This document shows positions 36,401 through 49,702 of a stretch of DNA of 64,000 nucleotides, piece by piece. The stretch lies in contig JAGTJL010000009.1 of the NCBI GenBank assembly GCA_020746875.1, positions 2,542,001-2,606,000 on the forward strand. Direction: 5' to 3'. The stretch's first letter is position 1. Each line of letters starts with the position of its first letter. Both the position numbers and the translations under genes were made by a program. The DNA comes from Rhexocercosporidium sp. MPI-PUGE-AT-0058. Lineage: Eukaryota > Ascomycota > Leotiomycetes > Helotiales. The notes below the pieces were generated by a model. The model was not told the DNA's origin, searched no databases, and worked only from the letters and a program-made list of their open reading frames with translations.

Positions 36401-36696
36401 AACATCACTAAGGGAAAAAGTTAGCGGACGGTAAGAATCATCAGAGAGACACTTACACATTTGCTTTGTGTCTCCTATCGAAGAAGGCTTTCAGATCTGA
36501 ACAATAGTTAGAGCAGTTATGGAGGTTTGGTCGATATTACATGCCTCTCATCCCGTCGCTGCGGGACTTCTGGGTATGCCCATGACAGGCCTCTGCAAAG
36601 GGTTAGTACTGGTAGAGCATTCATGTTGGCTAAGAAAGGAGGATTACCTAGGGTACGATCAAGGCGGATGTCGCTATCACCATAGGATTCGCCCAT
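27499..36696 (-). CDS. TEL1: Tel1/ATM serine/threonine kinase of the PI3K-like family
   Basis: DNA-damage checkpoint and telomere-length kinase, nuclear, about 2933 aa in nine exons (minus): 36648-36696, 36545-36592, 36457-36496, 35028-36407, 34642-34979, 30069-34590, 28570-30019, 27566-28520 and 27499-27518. All phases agree. The N-terminal TAN motif is formed across exons 2-3 ([20 protein letters not shown]) through a probable GC-AG intron. A long helical-repeat region carries an Asp run ([11 protein letters not shown]) after [11 protein letters not shown] and kinase domains follow. [19 protein letters not shown] marks the N-lobe, [12 protein letters not shown] the catalytic loop (about 2758-2768) and VVHIDLG the metal-binding DxG site (about 2776-2782). 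The FATC ends LFSGWAAYA, with its last residues in a 20 nt exon. The 51 nt intron at 34591-34641 is stop-free and frame-preserving. Confidence 0.95.
33811..33840. repeat. Trinucleotide run encoding poly-Asp in TEL1
   Basis: A GTC/ATC (GAC/GAT on the coding strand) run encodes about nine consecutive Asp residues inside TEL1. Length variation between strains would be expected. Confidence 0.7.
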
Positions 36697-37424
36697 CTTG
36701 TATGAGCCTCCCAACCAATTCTCATCGCAAGACCAATCCTACCCAGCAAAATGGAAATGCGGGGTATGTTAAATTGCGGACAGAGGCAGATTCGCAGGGA
36801 AATGTTCGATGAAACTTGCACGGCTTTGATGATTCCGCTGTTGGTTTCTAAGGTGTTGAGTCGGAGAGGGTGTTGTAAGGCTGGTTCTGGGCAGAGGCAG
36901 AGGCAGAGGCAAAGGCAAAGGCGAGGCTGCAGCAACAGATACTCGGCTGGCGGGAATAAGAGTACCGTAAGGCTAGCAGCTCCAAGACTGGAGATCGTGG
37001 GCAACTGTTCGAAAAACCATTGGCGCAATGCCGGGTCCAGTAGGGAATCTGTGGTGTAGTGTGGTGCGGCGTAGAGATTCAGATCGATACACTTCTGGAA
37101 GCCGAAGCTGAAGCTGCGGATTGATGTTGATGTTGGCTGGTGGGTTTTCCCCACAAAGAGCTCGAGACGCGGTTAGAGCTGAGGGAGACGCGAGCCAGCC
37201 AACTTCAAAATTCAGATCCTAGTCAACAAAGCTTGGCGCTCCAAACATCGCATCTATCTATCGCGAGAGGCTCGTTTCTCCACCATAATACCTACACCAG
37301 CGACTTCCAAAACCCGATATTCCATCCGGAGCTTACATGCGTCTTCCCTAGGCTCGCTGCCTTCTTATGCTGGAGTCGCCGTCCATACGCCTATGCCTAT
37401 ACCCCCTGGCGCATCGAAGCAACA
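36697..37424. promoter_or_regulatory. Shared divergent promoter region of TEL1 and NUP192
   Basis: 728 bases separate the ATGs of two large nuclear housekeeping genes. A GGCAGA/GGCAAA hexanucleotide array lies near the middle. No exon is supported. Confidence 0.55.
36890..36922. repeat. Hexanucleotide repeat (GGCAGA / GGCAAA)
   Basis: About five tandem six-base units between the TEL1 and NUP192 starts. Confidence 0.8.
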
Positions 37425-40400
37425 ATGGCGGACCTGAATAGCTTGGAAAGCCTCCAGGCCTTGTATGCGGATCTGCTGGCTCTTTCAGAGTCCCGGCTGT
37501 CGAGTATCGAGCGTCTGGGGGCACAGCTTGATGCGCATATCAGAGACTTTAAGAATCTTCTGGACAAGAAGCCGCGGAGTGACCAGAGCCGCCAAAGCCT
37601 GGCTACTGGTATGATGCTCATCTTTTGCTTCTGGAAGGCAGGTGATTGACCCATTGTAGGGAAGCTTGACGTGGCTGGCGACCAGTACACAATCAACGAA
37701 GACTTCCAACAAGGCGCGTTACAGGTAGCCAACGAATTGAACCTCGACGAGCTTGACGCTGCCCGAATATTTCTGGAGGTCCAAGATGAAACAGATTCTT
37801 CTGGTCGATCAGCTCTCACGAATTCCATAATCCGCTTTCACCAGCGAAGAAAGACGGTTCTTGATTGTCTGCTCTTGATTTTACAGCAATCGGCCGACGA
37901 GGATCAGGATGAGGCTCTACGAGAGGATATGCAGGCATTTGTGGCCCAGATCGTTCAGCCAGAAAATGGATCTGCAAGATACACCCAAAGATGTCTTTCT
38001 AGTATGGAGGACATTACGTCAGGGCTTCAAGGTCTTGCGGATAGCCTAAATCGTGCTTCTCTTCTAGGCCAGGCCCAACAAGTAGAGGTGGTGGAGACCA
38101 TTGAATACCAACGTGTCAGCCTCATCAAACAGCACGAATCGATCGGTGTTATTGTGCTGTATCTGATCAAAGAAAACCACTCTGTTGAAGCGGACCTGGA
38201 CCGAGTCTTGAGCACACTTAAAAAAGCCGAAAAATACGATAGCTTGCTCCGTAAGTCCTTCGTGGTTATGTCTCTTTTATTTCTCCGGGGCCGTTGACCA
38301 GAAGTGCTAATAAACTGATAGTGCACTATTTTCCTGCTCTTTCGGCATTCATTGCACGCTTCGGAGGCTCGGAACCAGGCCGAGATCTTATTGATGCAAG
38401 AGCGCTGAACGACAAGATATTTGCCCGCGTTGACGACAAGAATACTTGGACTCTAACATATGTGCATGCCACAGTCAAAGCATTGTGGCTTGCCGAGTAC
38501 AGCGGCTGGTATGTGGAGCATTCTGACGGAAGCATACCTGATAGGCAGCTCGCAGATGGTAAGCAGAGCCTTCTTTCTCACTTTGCCGCCGTTGGGTGCT
38601 AATAGACCGATCATAGAGGCGGGCCAAAGATCAGTACAATTCTCGGAAGCGTTGAAGGACGGTGCCTTCGACTTGATACTTTCGGTTTCTGCAGATGTTA
38701 AGGCTGCGGAGTGGCAAGACCCGGCTCGTCATGGACTCCGCCAATGGTTGCAACGAAAAGTCCCTGTGATATTGAGCGATACAGTCCCATTCTCGCTGGA
38801 CTTCCAGAAAGTTCAGATGGAACAGCTCGAGGGATTCATCGAAGCTTTCATCACAAACCTTCCTGATGTACTAAGAAAGCTCCGAACTGAAGAAGATGAG
38901 CAACGGCAATCAAGCAAAGAGCATGAGCATGATCTCGATCTTGAAAAGTTCATTGTGATTATATCTTACGTCTTTGAGGGTCGCCCAAAAGCTGCGTACG
39001 ATGGCTTTTGGGACGTTCCAGATGGTGCTCTCTTAGGCTTTGTTCATTGGGCTTCGAAGCGAGCATCAACACCTCTGGTCAGCGCTTTCTGCGAGATGCT
39101 CCAGGCTATCTCAGAGGACGAAGACTGTGCAACAGCTGCACATCAATTTTTGCTGGACGAAGGCGCACAAAGCTCGGGTAAAATGAGGCGGACTGCTTCA
39201 TTGACCTGGAATCAGATATTCAAAGAGCTAACCTTCTTTTCCTCCAAAATTCGCGACCGTCCAGCACTACCGCAACCTCAAAACTTCCGGCCCGGTAAAC
39301 CTCACAGCGACCTCGCAGAAGCGGAACCAGAGTCAGCAATGATGTTGGAATCCTATCTGCGATTGATTACGCGACTATGCTCAGAAAGTGAGGCTGCCAG
39401 GAACTTCTTAGCTCAGCATCCAACCTTCCACATCACCGACCTGCTGTTTCAGCTTGCCAGTAGTGCTATCCAACCTCGCCTGAGAGCGTGTGCCTTTACA
39501 ACACTGCAGTCCCTGCTCAGCAATAAGACAAGAGAAGCTGGCGAATATCTCTGGACTTCTCTTGATGTTTGGATTTCGGGTGGGTATTCTTCTGGAGCTA
39601 TCGCCCCCAAAGCGTCCTCGTCCGTTACAACCGCTGCTTCAATGGGAGCTATACTCAGAGGTCTAGCATCGGGATTCGAAGAACCGAATGCATTCGTACG
39701 ACTTCTTTATTCCCTCGTACTTCCCTACAAAGATGAAGCTGGACTTCACGATGGGCTACCATTCCCAGAAAGCCTGGGCATCTCAACTCGCCAACCAGGC
39801 ATTGATCCGTATGTGGACTTCGCCCTGGGCCAAATCTTCGCCACGCAACCTTTAGAGCTCATCGAGACAGTTCAAGTCAGACTTCTACAACTAACGTGCC
39901 TAGACTTCATAGCAGCATGCCTCGACACCTTCAATGAGGATCTAGTCATCTTCGCAAGTCAAACCAATGTTTCGGTCGATGCAGCTATTCAAGCCTCGAG
40001 CCTGCAGAACTATGTTCTGTTGCATCCCTTCTCAAGAGTAATGGAATGGATGTTCAATGAAAAGGTCATGGCTGCAGTATTTGCTGCTGTTCATCAAGAT
40101 CCAGCAGATGTCGCCTGCGCTGCTCCGGATTCGCCGCTAGTTCTATGCTTGCTGCGAGGCATCCATGTTATCACGACAATTCTAAATCTACAACCTACGT
40201 ACCTGGATATCATACGACCCCTCATGAAATCACAACTAAACTATCGACGTGTCCCTGTCGCAAGTGCTGCTTTCAGCTGTTTTGAAGATGGCATCCTCAA
40301 TCATCTCACTATCTTTCCTGATCTGGGTCGATATTGTGGTACAGGCCACGCAGAGCTTGTTATAGCATCTTTGAAACTCCTCGAAAAATTAGCGGCGTCT

Positions 40401-42721
40401 TCGAAGCTTTCGTCTCCTCCAATTGCGGGCTTCGGGAGAGGATCCGATCGAAATAGGGCTCTTGCTGCGCTCGATGACGATGCTGAAACAATATCAAATA
40501 TTCTTCAGCTAGAAATGGAAGCGGATATCGACATTAATCAAGGACCCGAGTCATCTGCTTATATCATCCAGATTCACATTCTCGACTTTCTAAATTCTTG
40601 CCTGCGAGCTGCACCGGGCCAGCCAACTATTGCTCACCTTTTGCTTGGATTTCAATGCGGTTCAGGAGGACTAAGTGTGGAAGCAGAAGGTCCATTCAAC
40701 AGAGGCGTCTCTCTTTTTCACACAATTTTGAACCTTGTGCTCCAGTCTCCCGTTGGAGATGATTCTGGTCCTACCTCCTGGTTAGTTGCACTAAGTCTCA
40801 AGGGTATGCAGGTCCTCAAAGAGCTGTGGAGTTCCCCAATTTCAACGAAAATCATTGTGTCGGAAATGAGGGCAAATGACACTTGCTTTTTGATGTTTGT
40901 GAGAGAAGGAGTCATTGAGCCGAATCTAACTTGGGATGGGTTGCTGCTGTCCGATCCAGCATTCGCCTCCACATCGTCCGCGACATGTTTCTCCAAATAT
41001 CTCATCCGGCGCGCTCTCATGCTACAATATCTTTCTGCAGAACTCCGCCAAATTGTGCGGAGTCATACCCCCTCTCTTAGAGAGCGCATTTTCGAAACTC
41101 TCATGGGATCCACAACGGTTGATGATGGCCAGAAGATTGATCACGCTACTATTTTCGATCTATTTGATTTCATGGATCCAGAATTCGTTCGCGACCACAA
41201 ACCCCCGCAAATTTCTTGGTTCAGCGATGCCGACCTGCTTGCTTGTTTGGATGACACTACAGACGTTTCATCGCCATTGGATATCAGTAAACTAGATGAA
41301 CTTCTGGCGCTAAGAAGAGCCGAACTTGCCCACACTGGCAGACTTCAAAATCCGCAGGATGCTGCTGCGGTAAACTTCCAGGCACAGGGTCTCCTTCAGT
41401 TTTACGCACAAGACAATGAGATCAAAAGCATCGGTGCAGCGAGATTGACAGTAATCAGAGCTTGGGTTCAATTGACGCTTGTCATGGTCGAGAGTGGCGA
41501 ATTTGATGGCACGGCCAGAACGTCTTTCGTCTTACGAGCTCTGCAAACCATAATGCCGAGGTTGGAAGGCGATCTCGAGGACGTTGATGAAGCTTTGGAA
41601 CTCGCGAGCCTTGCGAAATCGCTGATCTTCAGTCTTGATTTTACATCCGACTCGTTCAAGACAGGTGACATGGGTAATCTAGTCAGCGACCGACTCTTTC
41701 ACCTGTTTCAGGTATCGTTGAGAGCGATCAGCACTCTTGGATCGAAAGTTGCCTTGAAGGAATACTACTATAATATCTGCTTCCGATATCTAGCAGGCAT
41801 GTCGGATGTAAATGGCATCTCTGGGATCCACAAACGACATAGCATCCAGACGGTCAAGTCGGCAGGGGAGCGATTCATTGATTTTGTTTGTGACGATGCA
41901 CATGGCGGCGAAGCGACCTGTCGAATCTCAGCTCTTCTCGTCCTCATAGCATTGGTCAAACTTGGGGAAAGCGAGAATTCGAAATACATCATCGAATCTT
42001 TGATACGTCTAAATTTCATTGGCATTCTTGTTGAGTCCATTCAAGACATTGCCACTGATTTAAGAGATGTTGCGGCTCAAGGTATGACTTCCCATTCCTC
42101 CGTGCAAGTATACACTTGTATTGACTTTTGACAGATGTCGATATGTATCTCTCATATTGTCATGCTAGACTCGCTCTCTTACTGAGCATATCGCAAACCC
42201 GATTTGGTGCCGCAGCTGTCCTCAACGCGGGGTTGTTCCACTCAGTCAAGGCTTCCACTCTGTTCACCATCGATCCTGATCTAGGCGTCGGTAAGTACAC
42301 TCCTATGGCCTGTACTTACATCCTCTAATTTATCTTTTAGATATCGAGGGCCCAGATGCCGTTGACAAGCATTATAACTTGTTAGCCGCAGTGATGCGCA
42401 TACTGTGTGCGGCGGTATTGAGTCGAGGATCTCAAAATCAACAGACCATCGACCAAGGGCGCAAATTCCTGTCAGAGAACAGATTGACGGTCCTTGCAGT
42501 TCTCAAAAAGTCAGCCGGCCTCGGTAGTATTTCTGCCTCCTCTGACGAGAGCATTGACGAACTCGCAGCGTCCTACATGCTACTCATATCAGTGACTAAT
42601 TTCCTAGATGTAAGATCTCTGTCCCCAACTGCCGGGTTTCCCAGTGCCTAACATTACGCAGTTCGAGGATCAGACAAGCCACAAGAAGCAGACAACGAAT
42701 GGCTTCCCGGTGTTTACTTGA
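37425..42721 (+). CDS. NUP192: Nucleoporin Nup192 (inner-ring scaffold)
   Basis: Structural component of the nuclear pore inner ring (Nup205 in animals). Seven exons: 37425-37608, 37660-38250, 38322-38558, 38617-42081, 42135-42290, 42341-42609 and 42662-42721. All phases agree and give 1653 aa, matching the known fungal length of about 1650-1750. The start MADLNSLESLQALYADLL is the first ATG in frame after the leader. The protein is an all-helical solenoid without catalytic motifs. Recognisable segments include ATGKLDVAGDQYTINEDF at the first junction and YLSYCHARLALLLSISQTR near the C-terminus. The last exon encodes only FEDQTSHKKQTTNGFPVFT. It is head-to-head with TEL1. Identification rests on overall sequence character and length, as the family has no short diagnostic motif. 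Confidence 0.9.
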
Positions 42722-43393
42722 AAGCTTTCGCGCCTTAGGATATGCTGTAACATAGATAGATAGATGGAGATACCACTTGGGTGTATCGTCGAAAAGGCTT
42801 TCAAAAGTACCATGCATGGCTGGGCTAGCAGAAATGATACGAGTAAAGTGTGGGTGTGCAACCCAATCTGAGCCATCCCAATCTGAAGTGCATTGTGATT
42901 CCAGAGGTCTTCGACATAACACGTCAGCCGCCATGACTTTAAAATCTTGCAGCGTCTCATTTATTTAATGCCTACCTGATAGAGAGTCCTACGATCCCAC
43001 GCGTTCTAGCTTCAATTCAATTGCCACAGTCTAATCACGTGTCGTTCTCTCTTACAACTTCCGGGTTGGGAAAGGCCCTCTACTCCCCTGCACCCGCGGC
43101 GATAAGCTCTCCATATCGCCATTCTCAATCAACCCGTCGAATTCGCGTCATCCTTGTTCATCACTTCCATTCAACCACTTACACCTTCACCCACGATTCA
43201 CGATTCACGAACTCCGAACGCCAATTGCAAAACCACTCTGTGCGACATTTTTGTGCACCCTTAAAGACGTTCTGTTTTGCAACACCACCTGCAACTTTCC
43301 GGTCCTGCACCTCCTCGTCCAAGTCAAACCCCACAGCAAGCTCTCACAAACGCCAACCAACCCCTTCATGTCCGGTGAAGGTTCATAACGTCC
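42722..43393. other. Intergenic region between NUP192 and CUL4
   Basis: Holds the NUP192 3' end and the CUL4 promoter and leader. The last 350 bases are rich in C and T, typical of a fungal 5' leader. Confidence 0.6.
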
Positions 43394-46127
43394 ATGCCTT
43401 CCCCCGAGGAGCTATCTGTTGAAAACATCTCTAGTCCTGCTCAACAGTCCAAGAGAAAGTACGCAGACCAGCCCAAATCATTTGCGTCCTCTCGACCAGC
43501 ATCCGCGTCCGATTACCAGACCGAAAGCGCCAGCGTTCAATCCACTCTACCTGTCTCCAAACGTCTAAAGACCTCGCACACTGCCGGGAACCAGGGCCTG
43601 TCCGCGAACATGAGCAAGAGTTCAGGGCTAGGATTTGGCCCTCAGAAGGTTATAGACTTGACGGGAAGTAAAGCGGCGCCGCAGATGCACTCAAACTTCC
43701 AACCAAATACTGGCGCGAAGAAGCTTGTGGTCAAGAACCTAAGGACGGCTTCGCGGACGAACCAAACAGAGGCATACTATACGCGAACATGGGATGAACT
43801 CGATGCCTCTCTCACATCGGTTTTCAATGGTCGAACCACCAATGTGGCTCTAGAAAGTCTGTACCGAGGTGTGGAATACATTTGTCGCCGAAGTAAGGCA
43901 GACGATCTATTCTTGCACTTCAAAGCCCGGTGCAAGGCGTATCTAGAGAAGGAGATGCTCCCTCAACTCGAGAGTGAAATAGGCACAAGCAATGTGGATG
44001 CGCTACGGACGATACACAAATTCTGGTCTAAATGGAATGAACAATCAGTAAGCTTTTGCTTCAGACTTCTTTCGATGACCCGTATCTAACAATACTTCAT
44101 CAGACACTCCTCAGAGCTATATTTAGCTACCTCGACCGATCATATTTGCTCAATTCCAAGGACTTGCCACAACTCCAAGACCTCAGTATCCAACAATTTC
44201 GCCACACAGCATTCACAAAGGCAAAAGCAAAGGATGGGCGTCGGCTAGGCGAGATGGCAATCTCGGGCATGTGTGACCTTGTCAAAAGTGACCGAGAGAG
44301 GCAGACTGAACTGTTTGATGGAGATTTACTCAAGAATACGATTCTGATGCTTCACATTTTTAGCATATACTCCAAATCCTTCGAGCCCGAAATACTCAAG
44401 CGGAGCAAAGCCTACTTCGAGGAGTTTGCAGAGGAACGGGCCACGTCCAGAATGAAAGACTACATCGCTTCTTGCGACAACTTGTTGAACCGGGAAGCCA
44501 CTCGATGCGATGTTTACAATTTCGACAGTACAACGAAACGAAGTCTCCACGACTCTGCTCACCATATACTTATTGAAAGCCGCTCCAAGATTCTACTTGA
44601 CAAAGTGGGTCTTGCTACGCTTATCGAGACCAACGCTATGCCCTCACTAAAGATATTGTACAATCGATTGAGTCTCTCGAAAATTCAAGGAGACTTGAAA
44701 CAGCCATTCGAGGCTTACATCAAAGCGGTCGGATCAGCCATTGTCACCGACTTGGAGAAGGTCGACCAAATGGTTGTTCGTCTCCTCGAGCTTAAGCGCT
44801 CGCTAGACATCATTATCCGTGACGCGTTCGAGAAGGACGAGTCCTTTACTTTCGCTCTCAGGGAAGCTTTCGGCAATTTCATCAATGACAGAAAGAACAC
44901 TGTTGTATCCGGCAACTCGAAGACCGGTGAGATGATCGCCAAGTACATGGATCAGTTGCTTCGTGGAGGATTGAAAGCTGTGCCGCGGTCTCTTACATCT
45001 GATGCCAAAGATCGGGACGAGGCAGAGAAGCAAGGTGTAGCAAGTACGGGCGACGAAGATGCGGAACTGGATCGACAGTTAGAGCAAGCCTTAGAACTCT
45101 TCCGGTTCATTGAAGGAAAGGATGTGTTTGAAGCATTCTACAAGAAGGATCTTGCTCGTCGGTTGCTGATGTCCCGCAGCGCAAGTCAAGATGCCGAACG
45201 GAATATGCTCGCCAAGCTGAAAATTGAGTGTGGTTCAAGTTTCACTCATAATTTGGAGCAGATGTTCAAGGACCAAGAGATTGCCCGAGATGAGATGGCT
45301 GCATACAAGGAAGCGGAAATCAGAAGCAACAAGTCTATCGATCTTCAAGTCACAGTATTGTCTGCTGCATCCTGGCCAAGCTACCCAGATATCGCGGTCA
45401 ACCTCCCAGCGGAAGTAACAAGGCACATTGAGAAATACGATCGTCACTATGTGAACAAGCACAGTGGTCGACGATTGATTTGGAAGCCAGCCTTGTCTCA
45501 CAGCGTACTTAAGGCTCACTTCAAGAAGGGCTCTAAGGAGCTTCTCGTTTCTGCATTCCAAGCAGTTGTGCTTCTTCTCTTCAACAGTCTGGAGACAGGT
45601 GAAGGAGACCAAAATCTCTCTTATGGAGACATTCAATCGGCCACCGGTCTGGTCGATGCGGAGCTCAAACGAACTCTTCAATCTCTTGCATGTGGCAAAT
45701 TCCGCATCCTCACCAAACATCCGAAGGGCCGCGAGGTTAATGCCACAGATACCTTCACCGTAAACACGAGCTTCGGTGACCCGAAGTACCGCATCAAGAT
45801 CAACCAGATCCAGTTGAAGGAGACTCCTGAGGAGAACAAGGATACGCATGAGAGAGTGCAGAAGGATAGACAATATGAGACTCAAGCGGCGATTGTCCGT
45901 GTTATGAAGAGTCGCAAGTCGCTCTCTCATCCCCAGCTCGTGGCGGAGGTTATCGAGCAGACGAAGAAGAGAGGTGCAGTGGAGGTGACGGAGATCAAGG
46001 AGCAGATTGATAGTAAGTGGCCTTTCCGTCTTCCATTGGAAAATTGTGCTAACGCGACCCAGAATTACTGGATAAGGACTACCTCGAACGTGATGATGAG
46101 ACTAACATGTATGTGTATGTCGCATAG
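43394..46127 (+). CDS. CUL4: Cullin-4 scaffold of CRL4 ubiquitin ligases
   Basis: Scaffold that joins DDB1-substrate receptors to the RING protein Rbx1; roles in replication licensing, repair and, in fungi, heterochromatin. Exons 43394-44047, 44104-46012 and 46063-46127 give 875 aa. The N-terminal extension of about 125 residues is disordered and contains GFGPQKVIDLTG (80-91) and GAKKLVVKNLR (107-117). The latter matches the N-terminal segment by which Cul4 binds DDB1. The body holds cullin repeats and the cullin-homology domain (FIEGKDVFEAFYKKDLARRL, then MFKDQEIARDEM). The neddylation site is K820 in IVRVMKSRKSL. The winged helix ends DETNMYVYVA, the usual cullin terminus. The KLVVKNLR element distinguishes it from Cul1 and Cul3. 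The final exon is 65 nt. Confidence 0.96.
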
Positions 46128-48832
46128 ACAGGGATAGAGATGGACTGGAAGATTAGATGTATGGATCATTGTATCCAGGTACCAGGCATGACGAGGACTT
46201 TTTAGTAATTATGATGAAGTCTGCTCTGCATTGTTTGGTAGTACGCAATATTCATCTATGATTTGGGAATTTAGATGGCTCAATAGAAACGGTCTTGATT
46301 CTACTCACTCTTCTCAGCCTATATTACAATCTAGAAGCACATTCAGCCTAAACCAACATCTTTCGAAATAACCGTCTCCATTTCTGTTTTCTTGCAGTCC
46401 AAGTCCATGTCGACCTTCAAATCACTTCATTGTTGAAAATAGCAATCGCTACACCAACACTCGGCCAAGTGCAGGCCCTTCAACAGCGACCGAGCCATTG
46501 GCTTGACAGCCATATCCATCCCAAGACGAGGAGAGAGAAACCCCTCTTCCTGCAAGCCTAATACAAGTTTCCTTCCTCCTGCCGAATCTCGGTCCCGCCT
46601 TTTATATCCTCCGACGAAACATGCTCTGGTGGTGTTTTCGATGTGTTATAGCTATGAGTGCTGATAGTCCTGTGGGCGCTGTCAGCGCTCGAAGGGTTAG
46701 AATTAGGCGAGCTTCTATTGTTCTACCTTAAATACGAGGAAGGGAGTTGGACCCGCCCTTTGATTTAGGGATGCAAATTCTTGAGCCTCCCTTGTTACTT
46801 TAGGGGTCTGTCGGTCGGCAGGGAGGTCACATCGCTGTAACATCAACATTGAGTTTCCATATCCGAGAATCATAATTGCTTCGCTTTATTCTTGCTCCAC
46901 GGGCTTCTTAGCTCGTGAAAGGCGGTGGATATGAGGTAGGGTGAGGTGGGTGTTCTGTCTCCATTTTGGGTTTGTTTGCGGCCTTTTGAGCATGTCTTGA
47001 ATGGCCTTCTTGAATTGGCTGCTGGTCTGGGCTGCTCGTGAAGACTTTTGAACAATTGTGAGTCAACCCAGTTCCAGAACAAGCATTTCTTGCAACTGAA
47101 AATAGCCTTGAGAGTCGAAGGTGCAGCAGAAAGCTGCACTTACGTTTGTTATCCCTTCGCTGCAGCTTCCCACCTGAATGTTATTGACAGAAGCTTTACA
47201 TTCTCTCTGTCTCTCTTTTTGCTTTAGATGATTTTCAAACTCGTCAAAGGGCTTTGAGCACAAAGCAGTGTCTTGAGATCAGGCGTCCAAGAAGTGAGAT
47301 CTAGTAATTTGTCACTCATCATCAAAGTGCTTTTGAGAGCTCTTTCTCCTGGAGCAGTCTCCTGTCAACCGCGGCTTCTTGTCTGTTTCCTTCATCTTGA
47401 GTTGTTTTCCTTTGTGAACTTGTCTAACACGAGTCCATAAGTCATAAAACTTTCCGAGACTCTTCCACCAGCCGTGGAGCCCAATTTAAGCGATCGACCT
47501 CCCTTCCCCCAGGATCTACCCTGCCCTCATTTCCCTCACCAAATCTACAAATCCAGTCCCATCAGTACAGTCCAGATCCTGTTCCAACCACCCAGTTTAC
47601 CCCGCGCATAAATAATAGCATCCGGGCTTTTTTCCGACCAAACCAGACGATCAACCTCGGGCTCCGCAACTCCCTTCACGTCCTCACCTGGTGCAGGGCA
47701 ACGGCAAGACAGCAGGCTTGTATAGCCAAGCTGATCATACAGATCACCTCTAAGGTCTTCCAAACATACCATACCATCTGATCAGCAAGTTCAGAATACA
47801 CAAGCCAGCCAGCTCATAGTAATACAGTCAAGTAACGAACCACAGAATCCCAACCTTGGAAATGGGGGAAAAGCCCGTACGGATATCTCCTTCTTTCTTC
47901 GGTCTGGGCTTCTGGAATGGGATTTGCAATTGTCTTTTGGTGGATTTTTGGCTGTGGAGTTCCGGTTTCATGGAATTTGTAAGTGAGGTCATCCAGCTAA
48001 GAGGGCTTGTTTATCTTTTGCGTCTCCACAATTCACTCCTCTTCCTGGATATGAGATGGGAATTGGATGGAGTTGAAATCCAGCGAGCCTTGTTAGGGCA
48101 TTAAGAAGCACTAATTGATATCCTCCGCTGGACTAACTCCTGAGCCATCCTCGCCATTGTTGTTTTGATAGCCCGCGTCCTTCTGGTTAGAGACCCCTCT
48201 CCCCTCTCTCCACCTCGTGGAACTCGTGTCACCGTGTGGAAAGTCTCAAATTTAGATTGCTTCATAATATTCTGCTTTAATAATTCAATATAAATTCAAC
48301 CTCGCCTGCCTCTATTCAATTTCCACTCAGCCCATTTCATGCCCCAACGCAGCCCTCCTCGCCTCCAACTCTTCCCATTCACCAGCAACAATATTACCAT
48401 AAAACTAGTTCTCTGACGCTCCTCCAACTCAGCAGCTCTGATATTACATTGCGGTTCCTTGCTTTCTACTTCGCTCCATGTTTTATCACTTTGTTCCGCC
48501 CCGTCAACACACCCATACGTCTGCGAGCGTTTCAAACACTCCGCCATGAATTAAATCATAGAGTTAACTAACATACGGCCCTCGTTTTAACACCCAAATC
48601 AGCCCTCTCTTTAAATGCTTCCATAACCCCTTCTTAAAGGTGTTCTCCCCCTTCGCCGCACTTCTCTTCCCTTTCTTCAAGTAAGCAATATAACATTCCT
48701 CGCCCGAGTTCAATGAAATCCACCCATTTGCACCGGTTGACAACTCCGAACTTGAACCGATTAGATTAGTGCCAAAGAGGTGTTTATGGGTATAGAGGAT
48801 GTGGTCATTGCCGTATTCAAAACCGGAGAAGG

Positions 48833-48864
48833 GGGAAGAGGAAGAGGAAGAGGAAGAGGAAGAG
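48833..48864. repeat. GGAAGA hexanucleotide repeat
   Basis: About five tandem purine-only units in the gene-poor block. Confidence 0.8.
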
Positions 48865-49684
48865 ACTGTTCTGGCTGAATCTGCGAGGACTCAATTTTCG
48901 GAAAATTGATCATATCTTCCATCTGACGACTGGGGCGAGTGTGTTGCCGCAGGATCCAGTGAGATTGGTGCTGTATAGACGAGAAAGGATAGGACTTAGT
49001 GACTACATTTGAGTTGATCCTTGAACATTAGCAGCATCACTGTGCTGCTGAGAAGGAGGGTGTGGGGCTTTTTGGAGCTGGTTCTAGAGATTCAGGATGA
49101 GGTTTCGACCGCGGATATCCAGATCTGGTTGATGAAAGTACCTACATAGCATCAGACTATGCGATTGTTGACATTTACCGTGACTACCGCTTCATAATAT
49201 GTTCTGCAGAAGCATCTCCGTCATGAAAGCTCTGTCTGCAGGTCAAAAGAAACAGGTACGGAAAGTCGTTTCTCCGTGGCACCTCAGAGATCGAGATCGA
49301 AAGATGCAGTACGATTACCTGCTGTGCTGCGACATCCAGGCAAATCCTCTCCCGAGTATTCCTCCGAGCCAAGCCCCACTTTTGCCTGCTTTTGGGTATC
49401 AAGGACTCAGAGGGAAAAAGTCCAGCTACAAAAAATGACAAAAAAATTGTTTTGCTCTTGGCGTTTCTTCTACGGCCACACTGGGGTACTAGATGGTACT
49501 TACTTCTAATTAGGTGTAGGCGCAACAGAAGGTTGTGGGAATAGGGATAGCTTCCATTCGTCCGGCCTGAACAGGTTTATCGTCTATTGCAAACTGTCCG
49601 GCGGTAGTGTTACAGACTCCTAAGACTGTGGCTGCGAGCTCGTCTGGGCTGGTTGGTATTGACGCTGATGTTGCGTGCAACTGT

Positions 49685-49702
49685 GGCGGCGGCGGCGGTG
49701 GT
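49685..49702. repeat. GGC/GGT trinucleotide run
   Basis: Six GGN-type triplets in a row; on the minus strand they read as a proline run in an unsupported frame. Confidence 0.7.

Noticed and set aside
47545..48547. Minus-strand frames at 47545-47772 and 48296-48547 as a gene
   Set aside because: Composition is mildly protein-like, but I could not connect them with splice sites and recognise no domain.
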